From: Candidatus Rhodobacter oscarellae
GTDB lineage: Bacteria > Pseudomonadota > Alphaproteobacteria > Rhodobacterales > Rhodobacteraceae
Direction: 5' to 3'
DNA: 64,000 bases
Assembly (NCBI RefSeq): GCF_001078595.1
Contig: NZ_LFTY01000002.1
Span: 1,570,151-1,634,150, forward strand
Part shown: piece after piece, positions 17,370 through 27,127 of the stretch
Position numbering within the stretch: position 1 is the first letter of the stretch
Layout of the letters: the number at the start of each line of letters is the position of its first letter
Notes under the pieces: generated by a model
Database searches by the model: none
The model's input: the letters and a program-made list of their open reading frames with translations, nothing else
What the model was told of the DNA's origin: nothing
Program-made: the position numbers and the translations under genes

Positions 17370-18329
17370 CTAACGCCGCGTCCAGCCCCAAAGGCAGATC
17401 AGCTCCAGCGCGGCATGAGCCCCCGCCACCGCGGTGATCCCGGCATGGTCAAAGGGCGGCGAGACCTCGACCACGTCGCCCCCCACCATGTTGATGCCCG
17501 CGATCCCGCGCAGGATCGCCGCCGCCTGCCAGCTTGCAAGCCCGCCCCAGACGGGCGTGCCCGTGCCAGGCGCAAAGGCGGGGTCTAGGCAGTCGATGTC
17601 AAAAGTCAGATAGACTGGCGCGTCGCCCACCCTGGCTTTGATCCGATCCGCCACGGCTTGCGGCCCGAGGCGGTGCGCCTCTGCGGCGTCCAGGATCTCA
17701 AACTCCAGCGGGTCGAGGTTGTCGGTGCGGATGCCCACCTGGATCGAGTGGGACATGTCAACGATGCCCTCTTTGACCGCCTTGTAAACAAAGGTCCCAT
17801 GGTCGACGCGGGCTGCATCATCATCCGCCCAGGCGTCACCATGGGCGTCAAACTGCACCAAGGCCAGCGGCCCGTGCTTTGCCGCATGCGCGCGCAGGAT
17901 CGGCAGGGTCACTGAATGGTCGCCGCCCAGAGAGATACAGGCCGCACCCTGTTCCAAGATGCCGCGGATATGCGCCTCGATCGCCCCCGGCGCGTCGGCC
18001 ATCACCGCATAGTCAAACGCCAGGTCGCCGTAATCGGCGATGGCCAACTCGCTCATCGGGTCATAGCCCCAGCCGTAGGGCGCGTCCGGGGCCTGCAACG
18101 CGGAGGCCTCGCGGATCGCACGCGGTCCAAGCCGGGTGCCAGGGCGATTGGTTACAGCCTGATCAAAAGGGATACCCGTCACGGCGATGTCGGCACCGGA
18201 TAGGTCCTTAGTGTAGGTCCGTCGCAGAAAAGAGGTGATCCCGCCAAAGGTGTTCTCGTTCGACAGCCCCTTAAGCCCCTCGCGTGTCAGCGCCGTGTCG
18301 ACCTGGTTTTTTGCGTCCTCTAGGCCCAT
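17370..18329 (-). CDS. speB: Agmatinase / ureohydrolase (SpeB)
   Basis: The product is 319 residues and hydrolyses agmatine to putrescine and urea, or a related guanidino substrate. The two-manganese ligands are in SLGGDHSVTL, QFDAHGDAW and LTFDIDCLDPAFAPGTG, and GVGIR-type strands follow. I start at ATG 18329, where GGTGG lies just upstream; a GTG two codons earlier has no ribosome binding site. The arginase-family call is firm. Agmatine specificity is inferred from overall similarity. A second agmatine-type enzyme is encoded at 10.2 kb. Confidence 0.92.
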   Translation of the reverse strand: MGLEDAKNQVDTALTREGLKGLSNENTFGGITSFLRRTYTKDLSGADIAVTGIPFDQAVTNRPGTRLGPRAIREASALQAPDAPYGWGYDPMSELAIADYGDLAFDYAVMADAPGAIEAHIRGILEQGAACISLGGDHSVTLPILRAHAAKHGPLALVQFDAHGDAWADDDAARVDHGTFVYKAVKEGIVDMSHSIQVGIRTDNLDPLEFEILDAAEAHRLGPQAVADRIKARVGDAPVYLTFDIDCLDPAFAPGTGTPVWGGLASWQAAAILRGIAGINMVGGDVVEVSPPFDHAGITAVAGAHAALELICLWGWTRR

Positions 18330-18618
18330 TTCCACCCTCTACATTTCGGCCGCGGCGGCGGCGATCTAATGGTCAATCCATGTGTTACTTGGCGTCTAAC
18401 TGGGAACCTGTCGACATCAAAAAATTGACACGCAACAGGGTTGGAAGGGAAATCTTCACCGAATCACCGGACAATCAAGGGTGGGAGGCGGGGGTTAAAC
18501 CGTTGAATTGATTACCCCCTCCCTACCGCCCTTTATTTTGGGGCGATTCGGTAAAGAACTTGCTAAAAATTCCTTTTCAATGCGTCCGCAGGTTCGACCA
18601 TGCCTGCTGAGCGGCGCG
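18330..18618. other. Intergenic region upstream of speB
   Basis: This 289-bp gap separates the M20 amidohydrolase end from the speB start. I see no gene in it. A short inverted pair CGCCCC..GGGCG near 18527-18546 could act as a weak terminator for the amidohydrolase transcript read leftward, but no T-run follows. Confidence 0.4.
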
Positions 18619-19785
18619 TCACTCGATTGGCTGCGCGTGCTCAACAAGGCGTGCGAAAAACGACGCCCCTATGGGCGAAATCTCGTCATTGAAGTCATAG
18701 GCCGGGTGGTGGCAATAGGCCGTGTCCCCCTGCCCCAGGAAGAGATAGCTGCCGGGCCGGGCCTCTAACATGTAAGAGAAATCCTCAGACCCCATCTCGG
18801 CAGCGATTTCTGTGGACACGTTATCTTCGCCAACCACTTCCGCGGCGACACCGGCGGCAAATGCAGTTTCGCGCACGTGATTGACGGTCGCCGGGTATCC
18901 CACCTCAATCTCAATCTCGGCCTCTACGCCAAAGGCCGCCGCGTGACCCGCCACGATCTCGCGCAGGCGCTGAAAAGTCATCTCTTGCACCGGTTTCGAG
19001 AAGGTCCGGATTGTGCCAGAAAAGTTGACCTCAGCCGGGATGATATTGGTCGCCGTGCCGGTCTGGATTTGATTGACCGATACGACCAGCTCATCGGACG
19101 GTCGCAGATTACGCGACGTGATGGTCTGAATGGCCTGCATCATCGCCAGAGCGGGTGGGATCGGATCCACCGCCTCATGCGGCCAGGCCGCGTGCCCGCC
19201 GACCCCGCGCACCACAACCGCGTATTCATCCGCCGCGGCCATGATGGGCCCGGGTTTGGTGTGGAAGGTGTTAGTGCCATACAAAGGCGCATTGTGGATG
19301 CCATAGACCTGGTCAATGGCGAAACGCTCCATAATGCCCTCATCGACCATGACCTTACCGCCGCCGGGTCCCTCCTCGGCGGGCTGAAAGATCAGCGCGA
19401 CCCGTCCCGAAAAGTTGCGCGTCTCGGCCAGATATTTCGCCGCGCCTAACAGCATGGTGGTGTGCCCGTCATGGCCGCAGGCATGCATATTGCCGGGCGT
19501 CTCGCTGGCGTAATCTGCGCCGGTCACCTCCTCAATAGGCAGGGCGTCCATATCGGCGCGCAGCCCGATGCAGGCCTCTCCTGCGCCGCGCCCCTGAATG
19601 ATCGCAACAAGCCCTGTGGTCGCGATGCCCTCATGGATCTCATCCACGCCGAACTCCCGCAGCCGCTCGGCCACAAAGCCCGCGGTCTTAAAGCAATCAA
19701 AGCCAAGCTCGGGGTTGCGGTGCATCCACCGCCGCCACTCGGCCATTTCTGCGGCAAAATCCCCGATCCGATTGATCACCGGCAT
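18619..19785 (-). CDS. M20 family metallopeptidase / amidohydrolase (hippurate hydrolase type)
   Basis: The product is 388 residues. The M20D pattern is complete: GLRADMDALPI with the first metal Asp, NMHACGHDGHTTMLLG, FQPAEEGPGGGKVM with the catalytic Glu pair, and SEDFSYMLEARPGSY near the end. The family removes acyl groups from amino acids such as hippurate or indoleacetyl conjugates. ATG 19785 is preceded by AGGGAG. The gene is divergent from mazG, 67 bp away. Cytosolic; the substrate is not determined. Confidence 0.92.
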   Translation of the reverse strand: MPVINRIGDFAAEMAEWRRWMHRNPELGFDCFKTAGFVAERLREFGVDEIHEGIATTGLVAIIQGRGAGEACIGLRADMDALPIEEVTGADYASETPGNMHACGHDGHTTMLLGAAKYLAETRNFSGRVALIFQPAEEGPGGGKVMVDEGIMERFAIDQVYGIHNAPLYGTNTFHTKPGPIMAAADEYAVVVRGVGGHAAWPHEAVDPIPPALAMMQAIQTITSRNLRPSDELVVSVNQIQTGTATNIIPAEVNFSGTIRTFSKPVQEMTFQRLREIVAGHAAAFGVEAEIEIEVGYPATVNHVRETAFAAGVAAEVVGEDNVSTEIAAEMGSEDFSYMLEARPGSYLFLGQGDTAYCHHPAYDFNDEISPIGASFFARLVEHAQPIE

Positions 19786-19852
19786 GGCTTGTCTCCCTCG
19801 TCGATCCCTCTGATAACGGACCAAGCAGTTTCACAGATCCAAAGGGGCAGCA

Positions 19853-20680
19853 ATGAGCAATGACAGCGACACCTTGGTGCATGACCCCAAGGGCGGGTTG
19901 CCGCGGCTGCTCGAGATTATGCGGCGGCTGCGCGACCCCGAAACGGGCTGCCCTTGGGATATCGAGCAGAGCTTTGCCACCATTGCGCCCTATACGATTG
20001 AAGAGGCCTATGAGGTCGCAGATGCCATCGAGCGCGAGGCCTGGGACGAATTAAAAGGCGAGCTGGGCGATCTGCTATTCCAATCTGTGTTCCACGCGCA
20101 AATGGCGGATGAGGCTGGGCTTTTCGACTTCCACGACGTCGCAGACACGATGTCTGACAAGATGGTCGCGCGCCACCCGCATGTCTTCGGCGACCAGTCG
20201 CGGGACAAATCAGCCGAGCAGCAAACCCGCGACTGGGAGAGCGTGAAGGCGGCAGAGCGCGCCGCGCGCGGAGCCTCCGGGGTGCTGGATGATGTCGCGG
20301 TCGGGCTGCCGGCGCTGCTGCGCGCGGTGAAGCTGCAAAAGCGCGCCGCGCGGGTCGGCTTCGATTGGCCCAACGTGGATCAGGTCTTGGCCAAACTGTC
20401 CGAGGAAGTCGGCGAGCTTGTTGAGGCCCGTGATCACAAAACGCATGCCGATATGGAAGAGGAGTTCGGGGACCTCCTTTTTGTGATCGCAAACATCGCC
20501 CGGCACCTCAAGATCGAGCCCGAAGGCGCGCTGCGCGCCGCCAATGCCAAGTTCACCCGCCGTTTCCAAGGCATCGAGGCCAAGCTCTCCGCCATGGGCA
20601 AACGCCCCGAAGACAGCGACCTGGCCCAGATGGACGCGCTTTGGGACGCGGTGAAGGCCGATGAACGGGAGCAAGGCTAA
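19853..20680 (+). CDS. mazG: Nucleoside triphosphate pyrophosphohydrolase MazG
   Basis: The product is 275 residues and hydrolyses NTPs/dNTPs to NMPs plus pyrophosphate, a house-cleaning role. Both tandem MazG domains are present. The first has CPWDIEQSF and EEAYEVADAIE then GELGDLLFQSVFHAQ. The second has KLSEEVGELVEA then EEFGDLLFVIANIARHL. These Glu/Asp clusters bind Mg. It starts an apparent run with a nucleoside hydrolase 42 bp downstream, so the two may share nucleotide salvage or cleanup. Confidence 0.95.
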   Translation: MSNDSDTLVHDPKGGLPRLLEIMRRLRDPETGCPWDIEQSFATIAPYTIEEAYEVADAIEREAWDELKGELGDLLFQSVFHAQMADEAGLFDFHDVADTMSDKMVARHPHVFGDQSRDKSAEQQTRDWESVKAAERAARGASGVLDDVAVGLPALLRAVKLQKRAARVGFDWPNVDQVLAKLSEEVGELVEARDHKTHADMEEEFGDLLFVIANIARHLKIEPEGALRAANAKFTRRFQGIEAKLSAMGKRPEDSDLAQMDALWDAVKADEREQG

Positions 20681-20722
20681 CTTGACCTTGCCATTGGACG
20701 CATTCCCAGAGACCTTAGCCAG

Positions 20723-21655
20723 ATGACACGAAAGATCATCATTGACACCGATCCCGGCCAGGACGACGCGGTCGCGATCCTCTTGGCCCTGGCCTCGCCC
20801 GAGCTGGACGTGTTGGGCATCACCGTCGTGGCGGGCAACGTCCCGCTGTCCTTGACCGAAAGGAACGCCCGCATCGTGTGCGAGGTGGCCCGGCGCCCGG
20901 ACATACCGGTCTTTGCCGGCTGCGACTGCCCGCTGCGACAGCCCTTGGTGACCGCCGAGCACGTGCATGGCAAGACCGGGCTGGACGGCATCGCCCTGCC
21001 CGACCCTCAGATGCCGCTGCAAGACCAGCACGCCGTCGATTTCATCATCGAGACCTTGCAAAGAGAACCGCCGGGCACGGTCACGCTCTGCCCGCTTGGG
21101 CCGCTGACCAACATCGCGGCGGCGCTGCAAAAAGCGCCCGAGATCGCCGACCGCATCCAGCAGATCGTGCTGATGGGCGGCGCCTATTTCGAGGTCGGCA
21201 ACATCACGCCCGCCGCTGAATTCAACATCTATGTCGACCCGGAAGCCGCTGAGATCGTGTTCAAATCCGGCGTGGACATCGTCGTGCTGCCGCTGGATGT
21301 GACCCACAAGGCGCTTACCAACCGCGATTGGGTCGAGACCATGCGCGCTCAGGGCCGCGTGGGCGAGGCCGTCGCCTCTTGGACCGATTTCTTCGAGCGT
21401 TTCGATGTCGCCAAATACGGCTCTAAGGGCGCGCCATTGCACGACCCGACGGTGATCGCCTATCTGCTTCAGCCCGATCTCTTCAGCGGCAAGCACATCA
21501 ATGTCGAGATCGAAACCCAGTCAGACCTGACCCGCGGCATGACCGTGGCCGATTGGTGGGGCGTCACCAAGCGGCCCGCCAACGCGCTGTTTATAGGGCA
21601 TCTGGACCGCGACGGCTTCTACGCGCTGCTGACCGAGCGTCTGGGACGGCTATAG
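20723..21655 (+). CDS. Inosine-uridine preferring nucleoside hydrolase
   Basis: The product is 310 residues and cleaves the N-glycosidic bond of ribonucleosides. The N-terminal calcium-binding motif IIIDTDPGQDDAVAIL is exact. LCPLGPLTNIAAAL, IVLMGGAYFEVGN, AAEFNIYVDPEAA and LHDPTVIAYLL follow in family order. Base preference cannot be read. It lies 42 bp after mazG and 2 bp before a GNAT gene, probably one transcript. Confidence 0.94.
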   Translation: MTRKIIIDTDPGQDDAVAILLALASPELDVLGITVVAGNVPLSLTERNARIVCEVARRPDIPVFAGCDCPLRQPLVTAEHVHGKTGLDGIALPDPQMPLQDQHAVDFIIETLQREPPGTVTLCPLGPLTNIAAALQKAPEIADRIQQIVLMGGAYFEVGNITPAAEFNIYVDPEAAEIVFKSGVDIVVLPLDVTHKALTNRDWVETMRAQGRVGEAVASWTDFFERFDVAKYGSKGAPLHDPTVIAYLLQPDLFSGKHINVEIETQSDLTRGMTVADWWGVTKRPANALFIGHLDRDGFYALLTERLGRL

Positions 21656-21657
21656 AC

Positions 21658-22116
21658 ATGCTGCATTTGGCCGGGCCTGAGGACTTCGCCCGCGTATTGA
21701 CCATGGTCAACGCATTCCATGCCACTGAAAACATGACGTTTTCCGACCAACACTTAAAGGATGCGATCCTCCCTCTTTTGGAAGGGTCGCCCTATGGTGC
21801 AATCTGGGTCATCGGGCCAAGACGTGCCCCTGTCGGCTATATTGCGGTGTGCTTTGGTTGGTCGATCGAGCTTGGCGGCATGGATGGGTTCATTGACGAA
21901 TTCTATATTCGCGAGAAGGTGCGGGGCCGCGGCATGGGCACCGAGGCGCTGGCCGCCTTGCTGCCGGAGCTGGCCAAGGCGGGGCTCAAGGCGCTGCATC
22001 TAGAGGTGAACCGCGACAAAGAAAGCGCCGCGCGGCTCTATGCCCGCCTGGGGTTCAAGATCCGCGACCGCTACAATTTGATGACTTGGGTGGCGCCGAC
22101 GCCAGATGCGCCCTAA
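21658..22116 (+). CDS. GNAT family N-acetyltransferase
   Basis: The product is 152 residues. The acetyl-CoA binding motif A is FYIREKVRGRGMGTEALAAL (R/Q-x-x-G-x-G/A), followed by LHLEVNRDKESAARLYARLG. The start ATG 21658 is 2 bp after the nucleoside hydrolase stop. The substrate is unknown. It precedes selO by 9 bp and is likely in the same operon. Confidence 0.88.
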   Translation: MLHLAGPEDFARVLTMVNAFHATENMTFSDQHLKDAILPLLEGSPYGAIWVIGPRRAPVGYIAVCFGWSIELGGMDGFIDEFYIREKVRGRGMGTEALAALLPELAKAGLKALHLEVNRDKESAARLYARLGFKIRDRYNLMTWVAPTPDAP

Positions 22117-22125
22117 ATAGAGCGC

Positions 22126-23550
22126 ATGAGCCTCTCCATCCCCTTCGACAACAGCTATGGGCGCCTGCCCGAACGGTTCTACACGCGCCAAGACCCGGTG
22201 CCTGTCGCGGAGCCGGGGCTGATCGCGGTCAACCAAAAGCTCGCGCAGGAGCTTGGGCTGGACTTCCAGGCTTTGACCTCGGAGCCCGGTGTGGCAGCGC
22301 TTGCCGGGAATGCTCGGTTTGATGGCGCGGATCCGCTGGCCCAGGTCTATGCCGGGCACCAGTTCGGCGGGTGGTCGCCTCGGCTTGGGGATGGCCGGGC
22401 GATCCTCTTAGGAGAACTTATAGATAACAAAGGATTGCGGCGCGATATTCAACTAAAAGGCTCCGGTCGAACGCCCTATAGCCGTGGCGGGGATGGCCGT
22501 GCCTGGGTCGGCCCGGTGATCCGCGAATATATCGTGTCAGAGGCGATGCACGCACTTGGCATCCCCACGACGCGCGCGTTGGCCGCCGTCACCACAGGCG
22601 AGACCGTCATGCGCGAACGCCCCCTGCCCGGCGCGGTACTGACGCGCGTCGCCTCCAGCCATATCCGCGTGGGCACGTTCCAGTATTTTGCCTCTCAACG
22701 CGACACCGAGGCGCTGCGCGCCTTGACCGACTACGTGATCGCCCGGCACTATCCAGATGCGGGTAACGCTTTGGAGTTGCTAGAGAATGTGATCGCGCTG
22801 CAAGCCCGTTTGATTGCCCGCTGGATGGGCGTCGGCTTTATCCACGGCGTCATGAACACCGATAACAGCCATGTCGCGGGCGAGACGATCGACTATGGCC
22901 CTTGCGCGTTCATGGACGATTTCCACCCCGACAAGGTGTTCAGCTCGATCGACCAGTTTGGGCGCTACGCCTATGGGCGCCAGCCGGAGATCGCGGTGTG
23001 GAACATGGCGCAGCTTGCCACCTCTCTGCTGCCGCTGATCGACGAAGACATTGATAAGGCGGTGAAATTGGCGACCGACGCTGTGCATCGCTTCCCCGAT
23101 ATCTACCGCGAAGCCTGGCTGAAAGAGTTCCGCGCCAAGATCGGGCTGGCGACCGAGGAGGATGGCGACGCGGCCCTGATCGAGGGGCTCCTGGGCCGGA
23201 TGGCGACCCTGCGGGTCGATTTCACGAATACGTTCCGGGGCCTGTCGGAGGGCACCGCGCGGCAGCAGTTCAGCGACCCCGCCGCCTATGATGGCTGGGC
23301 GGAGGAGTGGCAGGCGCGTTTGGCCCGCGAGCCCGGCGACCCCATTGCATTGATGCGCGCCACCAACCCGGCCGTCATCCCGCGCAACCACCGCGTTGAA
23401 GAGGCCATTCAAGCCGCAACATCAGAGGATTACGCGCCGTTCTTCAAGTTAAACGCGGTACTGTCCAAGCCCTTTGAGCTCTCCGAAGCCGACTACGCCA
23501 AACCGCCCCAGCCCGAAGAGGTCGTGCATCAGACCTTCTGCGGCACCTGA
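22126..23550 (+). CDS. selO: Protein adenylyltransferase SelO (YdiU/UPF0061)
   Basis: The product is 474 residues, a pseudokinase-fold enzyme that transfers AMP to Ser/Thr/Tyr of redox proteins. Hallmarks are [34 protein letters not shown] (ATP-binding loop), [16 protein letters not shown] (metal and catalytic residues) and DYGPCAFMD. The bacterial form lacks selenocysteine. The C-terminus ends in HQTFCGT. The 3' end overlaps the convergent DMT transporter gene by 22 bp. Confidence 0.95.
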   Translation: MSLSIPFDNSYGRLPERFYTRQDPVPVAEPGLIAVNQKLAQELGLDFQALTSEPGVAALAGNARFDGADPLAQVYAGHQFGGWSPRLGDGRAILLGELIDNKGLRRDIQLKGSGRTPYSRGGDGRAWVGPVIREYIVSEAMHALGIPTTRALAAVTTGETVMRERPLPGAVLTRVASSHIRVGTFQYFASQRDTEALRALTDYVIARHYPDAGNALELLENVIALQARLIARWMGVGFIHGVMNTDNSHVAGETIDYGPCAFMDDFHPDKVFSSIDQFGRYAYGRQPEIAVWNMAQLATSLLPLIDEDIDKAVKLATDAVHRFPDIYREAWLKEFRAKIGLATEEDGDAALIEGLLGRMATLRVDFTNTFRGLSEGTARQQFSDPAAYDGWAEEWQARLAREPGDPIALMRATNPAVIPRNHRVEEAIQAATSEDYAPFFKLNAVLSKPFELSEADYAKPPQPEEVVHQTFCGT

Positions 23551-24425
23551 GCCGCGCGGTTGATCAGCACCAGCCCCAGGCAGACCAGCGCCAGGGCTGC
23601 CAGCAAAGACACGCCCACCGGCTCGCCCAGGATTAGCCAGCCAAAGCCCACGCCAAAGATCGGCGCCAGGAAGCTGAACGAGGCCACGCCCGAGGCCGGG
23701 TAGCGCATCAAAAGCCAGAACCAAAACAGGAACCCGAGCGCGCCCATCACCACGATCTGGAACCCCATCGTGGCCACATGGACCGGCGCGAACTCTCTGA
23801 TAAACGGGCCGAAAAACAGCGATGCCAGCAGCAGGATCACCGCCGAGGTGCAAAGCTGCCAATACATCTGCATGATGGGTTTATCCTCGCTGAAGGGCGT
23901 GGTCTTGGCCACCACGGCGATCCCTGCCCAGCCAAGCGCTCCGATCAGCGCCATAAGGTCGCCCATCAATGCGCCACCGCCGCCGTCCCGCGACAGGAGC
24001 GCCAGGCTGACCCCGGCCACCGCGCAGGCCAGCCCCGCGATCTTGGGGGCCGTCAGCCGCTCTCCCGGGATCAGCACATGCGCCATCACCGCCAGCCAGA
24101 CCGGCATCGTGTAGAACATCAGCGAGGACCGCGCCACAGTGGTGAAGTCCAGCGCGACGAACAACAATATGAACTCAAAGGCAAAAAGCGACCCCGCCAG
24201 GATCCCCCACGGCGCAACCCGGCGGGTGAAATTCGGGCCCTCGCCGCGGAACCGCATCCATAAGTAAAGCAAGCACATCGCCCCGAAGGACCGCACGCCC
24301 GCCTGAAACACCGGCTGCACGCCGACATTGGTGATCTTGATCACCACCTGGTTCAGCCCCAGAAGCGCCGAGAAGCCGATCAACGAGACCGCCCCGAAGA
24401 GGTCGATATTGTCCTTGCGTTCCAT
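23529..24425 (-). CDS. DMT (EamA) family permease
   Basis: The product is 298 residues from ATG 24425 (a TTG lies 12 codons upstream) with ten predicted membrane helices in two EamA repeats. The first is near [17 protein letters not shown] and the second near [16 protein letters not shown]. The end is the typical [12 protein letters not shown]. It is an inner-membrane exporter of small metabolites; the substrate cannot be told. It converges with selO with an overlap of 22 bp and is divergent from the antiporter gene. Confidence 0.85.
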   Translation of the reverse strand: MERKDNIDLFGAVSLIGFSALLGLNQVVIKITNVGVQPVFQAGVRSFGAMCLLYLWMRFRGEGPNFTRRVAPWGILAGSLFAFEFILLFVALDFTTVARSSLMFYTMPVWLAVMAHVLIPGERLTAPKIAGLACAVAGVSLALLSRDGGGGALMGDLMALIGALGWAGIAVVAKTTPFSEDKPIMQMYWQLCTSAVILLLASLFFGPFIREFAPVHVATMGFQIVVMGALGFLFWFWLLMRYPASGVASFSFLAPIFGVGFGWLILGEPVGVSLLAALALVCLGLVLINRAAQVPQKV

Positions 24426-24519
24426 CCGCGCGACCGAACGCCCAAGTGCCGCGATAGTCAAGCCGGTTCCTGCGGCCCGCCCTGCGTGCTAAACGGTCGT
24501 AAGAACGAGGGACGCATAG

Positions 24520-25767
24520 ATGACCTTATTACAGATCGCAGCGCTTTTGATCGTGTTGGCCGGGGCCTTTGGGGCGATCAACTATTTGTTTTTAAAGCTT
24601 CCCTCGGCGATTGGCATCCTTGTGGTGGCGCTTTTTGCGTCGCTGGCCGTCATGGGGCTCGACTGGCTTATGCCGGGGCTCTCAATCACCCCCGCGATCC
24701 AGGCGCAGGTCGAGGCGTTCGAGTTCTCCGAGGCGCTTTTAGAGGGCATGCTGGGGCTTTTGCTGTTCGCGGGCGCACTGCATGTGAAGCTGAGCGATCT
24801 GCGCCAGGAATGGCGCGTTGTGGCGCTGATGGCGACGATGGGCGTGGCGCTGTCGACGGTGATCGTGGGCACCGGGTTCTCTGTGATCACAGGCATGCCA
24901 TTCCTGGTGGCGCTGGTCTTTGGCGCGCTGATCTCGCCCACCGACCCCGTCGCGGTGCTGGGCGTGCTGCGCGAGGCGAACCTGCGCAAGTCCTTGGAAA
25001 CAAAGATCGCGGGTGAGTCCCTGTTCAACGACGGCGTGGGCTATGTGGTGTTCCTGGTGCTGGTGGGGATAGCTTTCCCGGGCGACGACCATCACGGCTC
25101 GGGCTTTGCCGACGCGGCGACGCTGTTCTTCCAAGAGGCCGTGGGCGGCGCGGTGCTTGGCATCGTGCTTGGCTGGCTGACCTTCCGGGTGATGCGGCGC
25201 ATCGATGACTACTCGCTGGAGGTGCTGCTGACGCTGGGCCTGGTCTTCGGCGGCTACCAGCTTGCCGTCTATCTGCATTTCTCCGCCCCCATCATGGCGG
25301 TCTGCGCCGGGCTGTTGATTGGCGATATCGGCGCCAAGCAGGGCATGAGCGAGGAGACGCGGAACTATGTCGACGCCTTCTGGAAGTTGATCGACGAGAT
25401 CCTGAACGCGGTTCTGTTCCTGATGATCGGGGTGGAGGTCTTTGCCGTGGCCTTTGGCCTGGACGCGGTGATTGCGGGGGCGATGTCCATCGTGCTGGCG
25501 CTGATCGGGCGGCTGGCGGCGGTGGCGATCCCGGTCACGCTTCTGAGGCCCTTTCGCGAATTCTCGCCCGGCACGATCCCGATCATGACCTGGGGCGGCC
25601 TCAAAGGCGGCATCTCGGTGGCGCTGGCGCTGAGCCTGCCCGACAGCGAGTGGAAGCCGCTGATCCTGACCTGCACCTATATGGTGGTGCTGTGTTCGAT
25701 CATCATCCAGGGCCTGACGGTGGCGCGGGTCGCCACGCGCCTGGGGCGCGAGCCGGATTTGATGTGA
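24520..25767 (+). CDS. Sodium/proton antiporter, CPA1 (NhaP-type)
   Basis: The product is 415 residues and wholly membrane-embedded, with about 12-13 helices. The ion-binding core of CPA1 exchangers is visible as GALISPTDPVAVLGVL and GESLFNDGVGYVVFLV (the ND motif). TWGGLKGGISVALALSLP follows near the end. It exchanges Na+ or K+ for H+ across the inner membrane and helps with pH and salt stress. There is no long cytosolic regulatory tail. GAGGGA lies before ATG 24520. Confidence 0.92.
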   Translation: MTLLQIAALLIVLAGAFGAINYLFLKLPSAIGILVVALFASLAVMGLDWLMPGLSITPAIQAQVEAFEFSEALLEGMLGLLLFAGALHVKLSDLRQEWRVVALMATMGVALSTVIVGTGFSVITGMPFLVALVFGALISPTDPVAVLGVLREANLRKSLETKIAGESLFNDGVGYVVFLVLVGIAFPGDDHHGSGFADAATLFFQEAVGGAVLGIVLGWLTFRVMRRIDDYSLEVLLTLGLVFGGYQLAVYLHFSAPIMAVCAGLLIGDIGAKQGMSEETRNYVDAFWKLIDEILNAVLFLMIGVEVFAVAFGLDAVIAGAMSIVLALIGRLAAVAIPVTLLRPFREFSPGTIPIMTWGGLKGGISVALALSLPDSEWKPLILTCTYMVVLCSIIIQGLTVARVATRLGREPDLM

Positions 25768-25871
25768 TCAGCGCTGACCTATTGCAGAGTTTTCGTGACA
25801 TTTCGAACTTCTGGGTTGCCCCCCGGCCTAGGTCTTGGCACGCTCCGACTCACAACATCTAGGAGTTCAGA

Positions 25872-26891
25872 TTGGCCATCAGTACCCTGTCGCCCGAAAG
25901 CGCAACTGCGGAAGACCCGCACGAGACAGCTCTGGAATTTGCCGACAACCGCGTGCTGATTGACCTGTGCGGCGAGCACGACCGGAACCTCGCGCAGATC
26001 GAACAGAAGCTGGGCGTGCAGATCCTGCGGCGCGGGAACCTGCTGACGATTGTGGGCGAGGCCGAGCTGCGGGCGCAGGCCGCCGCGGTTCTGGGGCGGC
26101 TCTATGCGCGGCTGGAAAGCGGGCGTGCGGTGGACCCCGGCGAGATTGACGGTGCGATCCGCCTCGGCGGCACCGGCGAGCAGACCGGCGCGCGGGATGG
26201 CGACCAGATCGAGATGTTCCGCAAGGGCGATGTCGAGATCCGCACCCGCAAGAAAACCGTCGAGCCGCGCACCGCCGCACAGAAGGCCTATGTGCAGAAC
26301 CTCTTTGCGCATGAGCTGGGCTTTGGCATCGGGCCTGCGGGCACCGGCAAGACCTATCTGGCCGTGGCCGTGGGCGTTAATATGTTCATCTCGGGCCATG
26401 TGGACCGAATCATCCTGTCCCGCCCCGCCGTTGAGGCCGGCGAGCGCCTGGGCTTCCTGCCCGGCGACATGAAGGACAAGGTCGATCCCTACATGCAGCC
26501 GCTCTACGACGCGCTGAATGACTTTTTGCCGTCCAAGCAGGTCGGCAAGCTGATCGAGGAGAAGAAGATCGAGATCGCGCCTCTGGCCTTCATGCGCGGG
26601 CGCACCCTGGCGAATGCCTTTGTGGTCCTGGACGAGGCTCAAAACGCCACCACCATGCAGATGAAGATGTTCCTGACCCGTCTGGGCGAGGGCTCGCGCA
26701 TGGTGATCACCGGGGATCGCAGCCAGGTGGACCTGCCGCGCGGGGTGCAGTCGGGACTGCGCGACGCCGAGCGCCTGCTGGGCGAAATCTCGGACATCTC
26801 GTTCAACTACTTCACATCCAAGGACGTGGTGCGCCACCAATTGGTGGCCAAGATCATCGAGGCCTATGACGCCGATGAGGTGAAGGGCTAG
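25872..26891 (+). CDS. phoH: PhoH family ATPase
   Basis: The product is 339 residues. The N-terminal 110 residues hold a KH-like RNA-binding part (LAQIEQKLGVQILRRGNLL). The PhoH ATPase follows with Walker A GIGPAGTGKTYLAVAVG, Walker B FVVLDEAQNATTMQMKM and the ITGDRSQVDLPRG sensor. The start is TTG 25872: AGGAG lies 6 nt upstream and no other start fits. PhoH is usually followed by ybeY in alphaproteobacteria, but here a 23-codon ORF and fur follow, so ybeY must lie elsewhere. RNA or ribosome maturation is the likely role. Confidence 0.93.
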   Translation: MAISTLSPESATAEDPHETALEFADNRVLIDLCGEHDRNLAQIEQKLGVQILRRGNLLTIVGEAELRAQAAAVLGRLYARLESGRAVDPGEIDGAIRLGGTGEQTGARDGDQIEMFRKGDVEIRTRKKTVEPRTAAQKAYVQNLFAHELGFGIGPAGTGKTYLAVAVGVNMFISGHVDRIILSRPAVEAGERLGFLPGDMKDKVDPYMQPLYDALNDFLPSKQVGKLIEEKKIEIAPLAFMRGRTLANAFVVLDEAQNATTMQMKMFLTRLGEGSRMVITGDRSQVDLPRGVQSGLRDAERLLGEISDISFNYFTSKDVVRHQLVAKIIEAYDADEVKG

Positions 26892-26959
26892 CCAGCCAGC
26901 GCGATCGCCAGCAGGGTTGGCGTCATAAACCCGGCAAAAAAGATAATCGCGGCGCGCAT
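26888..26959 (-). CDS. 23-residue single-helix membrane peptide
   Basis: ATG 26959 opens MRAAIIFFAGFMTPTLLAIALAG and ends at TAG 26890-26888, inside the phoH stop palindrome CTAG. AAGGAG lies 7 nt before the ATG, one of the best ribosome binding sites in the window. The peptide is a single hydrophobic segment with one N-terminal Arg, as in small inner-membrane proteins. It is divergent from fur with 168 bp between starts. No family is recognised. The main support is the binding site plus the coherent membrane helix. Confidence 0.6.
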   Translation of the reverse strand: MRAAIIFFAGFMTPTLLAIALAG

Positions 26960-27127
26960 GTGTTCTCTCCTTGAATTCGTGCGTTGGGGCCCAACGACTT
27001 GTTGAACATGGGTCGGACCGCCCGCGCTCATGGTTCAAAAAAATCTGTGAAAATTCTCTCAACAACCGTTCCCTTTCGCCGGGCCATTGCGGTAGAACCC
27101 TTCACCACCGGTGAGCCGAGGGGAAAG

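Noticed and set aside
20210-21496. 428-codon minus-strand frame over mazG and the nucleoside hydrolase
   Set aside because: Both plus-strand genes are clear; the antisense frame has shadow composition.
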